From Undaria pinnatifida (taxonomy: Eukaryota; Sar; Phaeophyceae; Laminariales; Alariaceae): DNA of 64,000 nt. The notes under the pieces are model-generated. The model worked only from the letters and a program-made list of their open reading frames with translations. It did no database searches and was not told the DNA's origin. The position numbers and the translations under genes are program-made. Below are positions 1-12,000 of the stretch, one piece after another (within the stretch, counting starts at the first letter, position 1; each line of letters opens with the position of its first letter). Location of the stretch: assembly GCA_012845835.1 (NCBI GenBank), contig JABAKD010000025.1:18403476-18467475 (forward strand), read 5' to 3'.

Positions 1-2700
1 TTGGTTTGTTTTCATTTTTCTCGTGCCGTCCTGCTTCCTCTTTTTTTCCAATTGTTTTGTTTCCTTTTTTGGTTTTATCTTTCTCATCATTTTTTATTTA
101 TTTGTTGCAAAACATGTGGTGCTTGGCATGTGTTTCATCCCTCGTGTCTGTTGCGGTTGGCATTGCATGGCCGAATCAATTTTTGCTGTAGAAAGTGCAA
201 TGTGTATCTCTGTCTCATAGTTCTGTGCCCACGGAGCTTGTCCCTCCAGGAGGCAACTGCATGGGCACTGGTCGTGCTGGATGTAGATAAGTGGAAATAT
301 AAATCAGTTTAATTGAACACACAGTGTGAAGAGCACACACCTGCCTTCCGTGCCATTCGTTATAATAAACCATAACTGACTGACTGACTTGAATAAGTTT
401 ATGTCTTATCATACAGCAGCAGTGTTGAATCTACCTGGTAATGTTTTATACTGGTAGGGAGGAACTCACACTTTGACTCGTATATTTTCAAGTCGAAGCT
501 CGTTCTTCAGCAATCAAGAATCTGACCCAATCGAAGAGTTATTCGAATATCTACTGAAGAACTGTGGAAGTTAGAAAATTCTTGGAAAGGAAGATCTCCA
601 TGCCAGCGAACCAACCATTCGACGACCTTTTTGTTTTCTGACCGAGACAAAATCTCGGATCGAAACAAGATTATACCGTACGCTGAAGAGATGAGGCTCG
701 GCAAACCATCGAGCACACCAGAGCACCAGAACAACTTTAGCAGCACATTACCCAGGGAAAAAACAGGGTGGAGATTTGGATCGAGGCTGGGGCTACTCTA
801 TTTTATATAGGTTTGGTGTTCACCGCCAACCGAGATTCGCCTATACGACTCATCGAATCCTCAGCCAACGCAGACAAGTTAACGACAGTTGCGAATACCC
901 TGTTGCGCGGTTTCCTAGCAACAGCTATGCTGTCTTTCATGTTGTGTCTTCCACCGTCGCACACAGCTGAAGAAATTGTCATTATCCGCCAGCGCGAGTT
1001 CCCAGCGAGAGCTACCCTATCTTAACCCCAATAGAATTGTGCCCAGTTTCTTGGGACAAACTGCTTTGGAGCCACGCAGTGTGGATTTACCTTTTACCGT
1101 CACTAAGCGTTAGTAGTGCATGAACTGGAAGCCCTCAACTAACTGTTCATACGTCTGTAACATCGAGCAATTTCGGCTCTGGATTATTCGTTGGACGACT
1201 AAGGCTACCCTCGTAGGGAAGCCAGTTTGAGGGCTCTCGCGCAAAGGCTGGCTATCCTGCTAGTCCATTGCTTTATTAATAATGTTAAGCTGTTGTCTGT
1301 GCTTTGCGAGGTTCCCGACATGCGCTATTAACGCCATGGAAGGAAGTGAATTGTTTGCTACACCGCACCAACAAAGCAATTCTAGGTTCGGTTTCGAGCG
1401 AGGTACAGATCCAGTGGAGCGAATGGCCTCAAGTCGGTAGTCAAAATAGGGATATAAGACTCTAATGCCGTAGGACGTGTGCTACGATAGAGATACGAGT
1501 GCTTCTTGGCCAAACCGTTTTCTGAATGGCGGGGCTCCTTGACCCAAAATCGTTCGAAATCCATTATTTTTTTGGAATAATGTTCGTCGTGTACCCTAGG
1601 CCATGGGATTGCTCATCGCGTGGCACTTAAGTTTATCAAAATCAGTTTGGGCCTCAGAAAGCGTAGTGCCCCTCAAATGAGAAGCCCCAGGAAAAAAACG
1701 GCGCGCACGTGCCGTAGCATGCGTCGTAGCCTCGGTCAGACCGAGTGGGTGTCAGCTCCTCGTAGCTCGGCGACCCGATTGTTTCTTCCGTCTATTTGCG
1801 CCCCACCATGTTTCTGCGCCATATAGACTATCCAGCAACTTATCTGCTTGAGGGTACGTTTGACCCGACTGTCGTTCACCCCCCCTGCGGCGTCATGCTA
1901 CCAAATGTGCACGGCATTTTCCATCGCATTTTAATACACAGCGTTCTTTCTTGTCGCTGAAAAATCTATAACCTCCTCGTACCATCGTCCAATCTTGATG
2001 ATCAAGCGGTACACTGTGGAACAGCTGCATTTGCACTTTGCTCAACATTCTCGATTACATGTTAGCACGGTGCACACCAAAACGAACAAATTAGTTAAAT
2101 CATATCATGCAAATTCACATGCGCGGTGTTTCCCTCCTTCACGTCTCAGCATTAGGCCATGCTTTTTATGGAACAGATCAACGCACGCGCGTGCCGTGCG
2201 TGTTGAGGAGCGTACTCCAATGTTTGTTCCAGCGACAAGTATGCTTGTTCCAGTGACGATTATGTTTCTTCCAGCGACGACTATTACATCCCTTGAGCAA
2301 AAGAAACAGCTTTCGGGCCGTCTTTAACTTTTATCCCTTTTCGAAAAGCGAAAATGATCCCACACTCTTTTCAAGTAGTTTGTCCTAAAAAAGCATGTGC
2401 AGTTCGGGAAGGGTTCAACCTTGAAGCGAGAGGCAAACGTCCTGCCAGAACTTTCCGTAGCTACCGTGAATCCCGGCTGGCGAGGACGCATTGAGCCTCA
2501 TATCTACTGCGTCTGAGCAATCTTAGCTACCCAAAGGTGCCGACATTATATGGCCAAACCACCCGGCGTGCGGCAGGGAGCCTCGGTATATCATGCGAAG
2601 CACGGGGCTAGCTCAGACGACTTATATCACACGGGGTGTTCAATCTACACCCTGCGCCAGAGCTGTTGTACTCCATCGTTCCGTCCAATATCCATTAACA
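1..2700. other. Downstream flank of the protease gene, no supported gene
   Basis: Only short open frames without family motifs are visible. A CCTAGGCCATGGGATTG word near 1,598 links to a dispersed repeat also seen near 12,510 and 44,840. No RNA gene was recognised. Confidence 0.5.
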
Positions 2701-2943
2701 AAAGTTTTGACTTTTACATATGTTATTGATTACCTTCCGATTCAGTTAGCTTCCAGTCACATTTAGTTGCCGGTCAGTAACTCACGGCTGACGTCCTTGA
2801 AATATTTTTTTATAAAATAAGATCTTGACTGCTAATCGATCGGCGTCCGATAAGTAGATTGTTGACTTCTGGCCAAATGAAAGTCCAAAACGTTTACTGT
2901 TGATTTCTAGCCCGTTGCAGTCCGAAAAGTTAATTCATGACTT
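2700..2943. repeat. Degenerate ~38-bp repeat continuing past the stop codon
   Basis: Units beginning near 2,821, 2,863 and 2,901 resemble 2,939-2,975, which contains the end of the protease coding sequence. On the gene strand each has a GG..TAGAAGTCA-like core. More diverged units seem to extend to about 2,730. Confidence 0.5.
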
Positions 2944-3037
2944 CTAGGCGGATGGCCCGCGGCAGTTATATCCGACGGATCCACACTCTTGGCCGCGTGG
3001 GCCTATCTCCTCCACGCATGTTGCCTCGCAGCAGTCT
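2944..3037 (-). CDS. Exon 29: end of LNR 5, terminal spacer, stop codon
   Basis: The acceptor ATTCCAG|AGACTG completes the second Gly of FDGG-type LNR 5. It encodes DCCEATCVEE and ECGSVGYNCRGPSA, then TAG. The spacer motif C-G-x-x-G-Y-x-C is that of exon 22, cut short. The phase fits exactly (1 + 93 nt). Confidence 0.87.
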
Positions 3038-6000
3038 CTGGAATGCCCCCCCCCCCGTCCAGCATTCACGGTGTAAGATGATGAAGCGGGTGAAGGATGG
3101 GATGGATGCGGGCATAGCGGGGGAGAGACGACGATTAGAACAAGCTACGCGTTGGCGTTAGAGACAACACACACGTAGATGACAGCGCAACGGTATATTT
3201 ACAGTCTCTGGGAAGCCCCCGTCAAGTACTCGCGGTGTGAGATCGATAGATAGCACCGGGGTTAAGATGAATGCGTGCATAGCGGGGGAGAGGCGGACGA
3301 TGAGTTCACACTAGCGTCGGTGTGGGGTATAACACGCATATAGAGCACAAACTAGCGGTACGAGCAGTCAGTTCTCAGTTATAAGGTTCTCTAGTCTCTA
3401 TCTAGTCTGTCATTAACACGAACGCCATCACAAAAAAAGAGCCCTTAAAGGACGAGCACGGTGACGGAACAAGTCGGCGAGCAATGATAACTTCTGCATT
3501 GGCCATGTCAAAAGTACGCGAACACAGTGTGAGTATGATAAGGAGTGCACTGGGGATGGACGCGTACACAGCGGAAACCTTTAGCGACTACATAAAGCAA
3601 GCGTTGGTGTGGAAGACGAACGCGCAAATACCAGGATAAAATAACGGTATTTATGACGTTGGAGAAGAGCTTCAATGTCGATCACTCGTAAACTTTCGCA
3701 GCGATGAGAAGAAAACCAGGGAACCCACGAATAAGGAAAGCTAGATGCGGATTATTATTTTATACAAAGTATTCGTTTTGACAATATTGTCTCACCCTCC
3801 GTCCCACAGGCAGCCCTCGTTGTTGAGCCAGGTCTGACACCCTCCATTTCCGACTAAAGGCCAGTCAACCGCAAGCGACATGTCGCAGGAATCACAGAGA
3901 GCTCTCTGTTATTTAAGCAACAATAAAAACAGCACCAAGGGCTCAAATTAGAGTGGAAAACAGACGAAAGGGTTTCGAATTAAAATGACGAACATAAACT
4001 AGGGTTTTCATGAGAACGGAAAAAAGAAACAACGGCTCGAATTAGCATGAAAAACATAAACAGGGGGTTCAAATGAGAGTGCAAATCAGAAACAAAGGTT
4101 TACATTTTAATGAAAAAACAGAAACAAGGGTTCAACTTAGAATTAAAAAGCGAAACAAGAAGAAAATTAGAATAAAACAGAGACAAGGGTTCAAGTTACG
4201 ATGAAAAAAAAAAAGTCATAGTTCAAAGTTCGATGAAAATCAGATTCCGGGGGAACAATAATCATAACCAAATTTTGTTAGTAAAAATGTTGGCATACAT
4301 AGTTATTCGTGTGTATCGTGGATCCTGATTACTATATTCCTCCGTAACAGAACGAAATCAGAAACGAGGGCGGGAAAATGTTATCCAAGTTGGGAATCCA
4401 GCAGGCAGGTCTTCGCCTTGGGGTGGGAGGGGAGATTGTCTGTGAATCTTGAAATATCAGTCTTCTGTGAATTGGCGAGATCCCGACTGTACACACGTGC
4501 GTCGATAGTACTATTTATGGTTCCTATTATGGCGTTTAGCGCTGTCCTGATAATATGTTGTTGCGGGGATTCGTTGGTAGTAGAGGACGAAACTAAAAAG
4601 CACGAAAGGAGGGAGGCGATCCCGTTTTTTTTTTAGTTTTATTCGTGAACGTTTTGGTGCCTGGTCTACATCACTACAGAGGCCCACACGGACACAGCGA
4701 CCCGTCACGTAGCAGCGCTTGACTGAAAAGTGGAGGCTTTCCCCATGTTTGTATCCAATCTCCTCCTGTTACCGGTGGATCTTCTAAATACTAGTTTTAT
4801 GTGGCAATGGTGCCCAGGCCCAAGGCACTCGTCGTCCCCAGTTAAATGGCGTTGCCGAGGCTTTAACGCATATCGGCAGTACGTATAATTTTATACCGTG
4901 TGATACGTTATAGAACCGTTTAGTATAGTCTAGCAAGCTCCCGCAACAAACAGCACCAGATCAAAGTGTCCTGGCCGTGGTCATACACCACCATGGCACA
5001 CAACATCACACCACCGCAATATAACAAGACACTGTCGGTGTTGGACAGGCACTGTCCTCGGGGTTCGTTTCATCTCATTCATCCCCAGGGAGCTCAAAAC
5101 GTCCAAGAAGAGCAAACATGACAACACAGGGAAGCGAGGCAAAGAGATGCAGGGATATTCAACATATCTCGAGCAGCACTTCTATTTATTATAAGCCTAT
5201 TACAAAAGTCAAATAACATTATCTGCGAATCCATGACATGACTGAGCGACATACCTACGAATGCGTATGTTGTATGGGACTCCCTAGCAATACGCGTATA
5301 GCATTGCCACGGCCTCCACTCTCACGCCTGATGTTCCTCACTGAACCGCTCTTGTCTTACCTGGTTTGGTGTGGGGCTTTTTCTTTCTTCGCAACAGGTC
5401 TAGTGTTAACCACCTACCCCCTTTTTCTTTCATCACAAACAGGCGAATTTATTTCTCGCCTGGTTAGGTATAGCGCTTTTTTCTTTCGTCGCAACCAGGC
5501 GAATTATATTTCTCACCTGGTTAGGTATGGCTCTTTTTCTTCCCTCGCAAAATAAACGGAGATTGGTGCCTTTTCTTTCCCCGCAAACAGCCGAAGTATT
5601 TTCTCACCTGGTTAGGTATGGCGCTTTTTCTTTCCTCGCCACACGCGTAGTCGGGGGACGTTGGGTCAAGGCACAAAACCTGACCCGTAACGTAGGTTAC
5701 AGCCTGTCCTGCACAGTCGAAACACTCGAACCCACCGCTTTCAGAATCGTCTGCAAAAAAGTGGATAGGGTACGTATAGGTATGGGAAAAGTAACGCGTT
5801 CGACGTAGTTTGGTAAAAGGGGGAGGGTGGGGGCACGAAATGGTCGTAAGATCCCCAAGATCATCATCTCCGTACATCACCGAGGCTACGGTACGGGCTA
5901 GGGTTAGAGGGGGGGGCGTGGGGCGTGTACTTATTTTTTTCTTGCCTTAGTCATTTTACCTTTGGCCACGCATCCCTTTCGAGACGGAGCACCGTTTCTG

Positions 6001-9000
6001 CTCATAGTAGAGACACCTCCAACATTTAGGGGCTCATTTGGTTTATTTCATATATGGCATAAAAACGTTTTTAGCAGGGGTAGCGGGGGGGGTGGGGCGT
6101 ACTCATTTGTTGCTTGCCTTAGTAACTTGACCATTGACCACGCGTCCCTTTCGAGACGGAGCACCGTTCCTACTTCTAGTAGAGGTACCTCCACCATTTA
6201 GGGGCTCATTTGGTTTATTTTTATATATGGCATAAAAACGTTTTTAGCTGGGGTAGCGGGGGGGGGGGGGGCGTACTCGTTTGTTGCTTGCCTTACTTAG
6301 TCATTTGACCATTGACCACGCGTCCCTTTCGAGACGGAGCACCGTTCCTACTTCTAGTAGAGACATCTCCAACTTTCGGGCGCTCGTTACGCTTCTTCCA
6401 TATAATACATAGAAACTGTTTGCTTATCCTATTCCCGTCCTGTTTCACCGTCTGCGGCCACCATCTATCTCCTAGGATAGCGATCGTTTTCTCGCTACGC
6501 TCTAGTCTACCAAACTCTTTCATGTCACATACGTCTACATACGTCTAATTTCTTCATCTCCTCCTCTAACGCATTCCGTTCCTCCTTGTATATTTCATAT
6601 TCTCCTACTGTGTGAGTCCTACTCTCTATTGTTGTGCCACACGGGCACATATTTGTAGCCACGTCCTCCTCCTCTCGACTACTGGTATATCTCTTTTTTT
6701 TTCTGGTAGGTCCAGGTTCCCTACACGAAGTCGCAGTTTTAGCTTTTTCGCGTATTGCATTGGCCCGTGCAGATACGTTTTCATTCCAATATCTTCCCTC
6801 AACCCCCCGCATATCTCTAAGCGCTTCTCCTCTCTCAACTTATTCCTAAGCACTAGCCTTTTCCTTTCTTGTAGTCTTTCTTTTACTTCTGTCTTGTACC
6901 CGCCCAACTTCTCTGTAGACAGCAGTACCTCTTCTTGGTCTCCCCCTAAATCCTTCCATATTTTCTCGACTACGTTATCCCATCTTATTCCAGCTCGCCC
7001 TTTTGTTATTTTCTCCCATACAGCCCTATCAGCTATGGCCGGCAACCTCTTTTCTGGCATATTCTTTACTTTATATTGCCATTTCAACTTCCTCACGTCT
7101 CTATTCGTTTCAAGGGGGTACATTCGTAGTTCTGCTCATTACTCGTCGTACTTGCGGATCCTAATATTTTTTTAGCTGCTGTCATCTGCACTGTTTCCAG
7201 TTGTTTTACGAACTTCGCGTTCCCTTCCCATACTTCTCCTGCGTACTCTAACTTCGGTACAATCACATTCATGAGAATACATAGTTTAATCTTAGTGTCA
7301 AGGTGCGGGTCTGTTAGGATCGCATGGGGTACGGGGGGGGGCACGTTTTACGCCATTCACGTCTGCCGCTCCGTGTCACTATTATTAGTAGCGCGCGTGC
7401 GAAGCTATCCTAATAATTTTCAAATGCGTCGTTACTTCGCCGTATGCACCATCAAAAAGCCAATGTTTGTTACGTTGCGCCGTCAAAAAGCATTATCAAC
7501 AGTTCGAGGAAAACCGACGAGCATAAAAAAGCTGAAAGGTGGTACTGCTGAAACCTGTGCAAGATAAAAAATAAGGCACGTATCGGGAGGGGGCAGACGG
7601 GAAGACACCTGGGACCACGGCTTGTTTAGACGTTTGCTGACGGTACGACCTCTTACGATTTGAGCTGGAGAACAAAAGCGATGGCTAAAAAAGTAACGAT
7701 ACAGGACTGATAAGGTTAGTTTGTGGTGTAACCCGGCAGTAGTGAAAATGAGGGTACCCACCGTACCGTAGCCAAAAAAATCCATTAATTCGAAGCTGTC
7801 ATCCGTATACCAAGAGAGCACGCACAAGGTACAGAAGTCCCGCCTCACAAATGGTTCTTAGCAGGATGAAGCTCACCCTTTATGAGACTCCTCGCCGAAC
7901 CACCTCACAACACTTTCGCGCTTGGTACACGCGATGTCTGCCTGGTTGGTGAAAACCCGACGTGCTCCATCCAGGCGTTTTAGGAATGCGAATGCCTAAT
8001 AGCTATACTTCGAAGTACATGCAATGAGTACCCCCCCCCCTCTCCATGCCGTAGCCCGGATTAGACGCATTATCGATGAGTTGCGACAGTCGATTGCCAT
8101 CTAAGATTCCACACTATTTACGGCTGACCATAGTAATCGGGACCTACGAATATAACCACCAATCACCTATATGTTCCCCAACTTTGACTGTCGCTAGCCA
8201 TGTTTGGTTATGATTGCTCTTTTTATGGTTGCCCGCCGAAAACATAGCGTAGATGCCGGTCGCGATAGCGCAGCGGCGGTCATACCACTACTAGGAGTAA
8301 GAGCTCAATACCCTATATCCCCGCAAACAGCATAGCTGGTTGGTTGTGTATAGACCAGCCGCGATAGCGTAGAGGCGGTCATACCGCTACTCGTAGGGAG
8401 AGCTCCATGCCTCACCCAACACCAAAGTTGAGAAAAAAAAAAAAGTTCAACCCGATGAACAATCCCGTGGCCCATTGATAGGTATACAAATAAAACAATT
8501 TGAAAAAACATGTCATTTTTTCGACGAAAACATGTCATTTTTTAGACGATTTTGGGTTATGGAGCCCCGTCATTCAGAAATATTATGACAAAAAAAAATG
8601 CCACCCTTGTATTAGCACGCTTTAAGGGTGAATGAGCTGTGTGCTTACCTGCATCGTCTCACGCTGGGGTTTAGCACAGAAGACGAAATGAACGCGGTTG
8701 GGGGAGCCATGGGAACCGTAGTAGCCGTAGAAATCGTGGGAACCGCGAGAGCCGTGGGAAGCCAACTAAGTGACAAGCTCTAGACTGATTCTACGATAGC
8801 CCCCCGCCCCAAATCACCTATTTTCTTTAACGAACGTTTCATCATCAATCATGGCTGCTCGACACAAGGAAGGATACAATTGAAAACAGGGTGTCCACAT
8901 ATTTTCTTGTGTGCAAAAGCCTATCGATCGATGACGTCGGGGTGTCAAGGGACACCGTATTTCAGGAGACACGACCGGGAGAGCGCTGGTTTTGAAACCG

Positions 9001-12000
9001 GCGATTTCTTTAAAGAAAAGTTGGAGGAGCTACCGTAGAACGACTCTCTACTGGTATTCGAGGCCCCGCAAGTTTGGCATACCTTCATCGTCGCACGCCG
9101 GTGGTACCACGGAAGACGAAATATACGCGGTAGGAGGAGCCGTAGGAGCGGCAGGACGAGCCGTAGGAGCCGCGAGAGCCGTCGGAGCGGTCGTAGAGGG
9201 GTCCGATGACGAGTCGTTTGACGACAAAATGCTGGAGGGTGAGGATGCGGTAGGAGAAGCTGTGGGAGCGGGCGATGGGACGCCCCTGGTAAACAAATCA
9301 CGGTCTAGCTGACAGGTATTCTGGCAGCAGTCCCCTGCACACGGAAAATTGGGTATGTTTCGTTTTGAGGAATAGATGTGCGGGGGAAGGTGCGGAGGGG
9401 GTGGGTTGGGGGGGGGGGGGGGGGGGATCGGGGGGGGGTGGAGAGGGGGCGGGGAGAGTAAAGTGGGGGTGAGGAGGGTTGGCGCGATTAGAAGGAGAGA
9501 TCGCGCTACCAATCTGGCGTGGTTTCGAGTATCTAACGCTGCCGTCCCGTTCAGTTTGCGCGTCGTCTTCCGACAGCAATGTATTCAAGAGTATGTAAAG
9601 TTTGCGTGCCATGCAGTCTCAATTGCTATCCGCTCCTTCAGCTACAGTACATTTTGGGGCTCATAACCAAGAAAAAAATCCCACGGTAAAGCTCCAAGGC
9701 TAAACTCCAAGATAACAACTCCAACACAAAACTCCAATATAAAAAACCCGTGTAGATTGAGACTGAAGGACCGTGCCGGTATCACAGAAACACCCTTCGA
9801 CTTTTAGGTCGGTATCGCAGATTCCACCTATCTGAAACTTCAGTATATAGCTCCAACATAAAACTCCAAGACAAAGCTGCAAAACCAAGCTCCCCCAAGA
9901 CAAAAAGCTCCAGGATAAAACCCCCCACATAAAACTCAAAGATGTAAATGCAAGCTAGCTCTCTAAGACAAAACTCAAAAGTAAACACTCTAAGATGACA
10001 CTCCAAAATGAAAAATTACAAAGGAAAAACACACGAGGAAACTCAAAATAAAATCTCCAAAGAGAAACTCAGAAGATTTTTTTTTAAAGCGAACATTCAA
10101 GACAAATCTCCAAGATACGACTCCGAAGATAAAGCTTCCAAGGTTAGTCTTGTCAAGATAACACTCCATGGCGATACTCCACGTCAAACTCCAAAAAAAC
10201 ACTCCAATATGAAACTCCAAGATAAAGCTGCCAAGATGCAGCTCCAATGAAAAAGTACTAAGGTACAACTCCAAGATAACGCTCCAAGATACAACTCCAT
10301 GATAAAACTTCAAGATGAAACTCCAAGAGAAAACTCCAAGATACTACTGCAACACACAACTGCCAAGATAAAATTCCAACGTAAATCTCCGAGATAGGAC
10401 TCCAAGATAAAACTCCGAAATTAAACTCGAAGATATTAATCTATTAATAAGAAAAAGTCGAAGATAAAACGCCAAGACAGAAGCGTTTTGGCGGCGACCA
10501 GCTGAAAAAACTTCAGGGGGTTGGCTGGATGTCGGCGGCTGACGCTCCGCTCTTTCGAAAATACTCCAAGATAAAACTCCAGGACAAAACTCCAAGATAA
10601 ACAAGACTAAGGAAGGGTGCCGCACCGGCATCCTAACAGCATCCTTCGACGCTCGTCTCGATGTCGCAGACCCCGTCCCAGATCTGAAAAGTTCAACCTA
10701 ATACTCCAAGAACAAGCAGCCGACATAAAACTCTCAACAAAAAACTCCGACCTTTAAAAATCCAAGATAAAATAAAACTCCGGGTAAAGTGAGGACGGGC
10801 GAGGTCACGCGTACCGGCATCGTACAAGCAGTAATTGACGTTCAAGCCGATGCCGCAGATCCGATCCCCTACCTGAAAAATCTAAGGTAGAACGCCAAGA
10901 TAAACCTCCAAGGTAAACCTTCAAGATAAACCTCCAAGATAGCAAACACTCCAACAATAAACTTCAAGACAAACTCCGATACAATTTTTATCAAGAGAAG
11001 AAAAACACCGGCCGGAATGAGAACGAAGGAAAGGCCGGAAGGACCGCGCGCAACGACATCCCATAAGCACCCTTAGACGTTTATGTCGATTCCGCGGATC
11101 CCGTCGCCTACCTGAAAATGCTCTCTCGCTCGACCACATTACATTTTCGGACTTGAACTAAAAAAATAACGGCCAAGGAAGAGCTCCGAAAGTAAGTCTC
11201 CAACATGATACTCCAGTATTAAAAACAAAATGAAACAAAACTCCAAGGTAAACAAAACTCCGAACAGAGTCGCGTACCGGCGTCCCACAAGCATCCTTCG
11301 ACGTTCATGTCAATATCGCAGATTCCGTCTCCTATCTGAAAACGCTCGGCCGGGCCCATGTGCGCCGCGCACGTTTCGCAGATGCTCTGGATTCCACCGG
11401 TCTCGTCCGCGAGATGTTTGCAAAGATAGCTAGAAGATGCGGGGTCAAGGCACACGTACGCGCCTTCGGAGTTTTCCTCAGGACACGTCCACCGCTCCTC
11501 CTTACACTGTCAAGTTGGACGTACCCGAGAGACACGAGTTGAGAAGCCGGGCGGGGGGAGCGCGAGAAGAGGGGGGTACTGCTTCGATATTTGACGCGAG
11601 GTCCTGGATATTGAGATAAGCACCTCTGCAACAAGTCAATGGTGTGTTTTGGCAACTTGTATTGAGTATAAACTCCGGGTAACCGGGTACTATTAGTACC
11701 CTTTACTGTCATTGTCATACTCGGGTTGGTACCCGGGTATATATCCTACTATTAATGTCGTGCCCGGGCCGGTACCCGGGTATATAGCCTACTGAATACA
11801 CCCTTGGAACACTCCTTTACACAATGAACACTCTACTAGTGTGCTTTGTAGGGTGTACTGAGTATATACTCCGTGGTACTCGGGTATATTCCTTACTGGC
11901 ACTGTCATAATCACGTTGGTACCCGGGTATATGCCCTACTTCACACGCCCTTGGAGCACTCGTTTACGCAAGGAACACTCTAATGGTGTGCTTAGCAGGG

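Noticed and set aside
9376-9666. Plus-strand Gly-rich open frame
   Set aside because: It is produced by G runs that form the C-rich tract before the exon 26 acceptor on the opposite strand.
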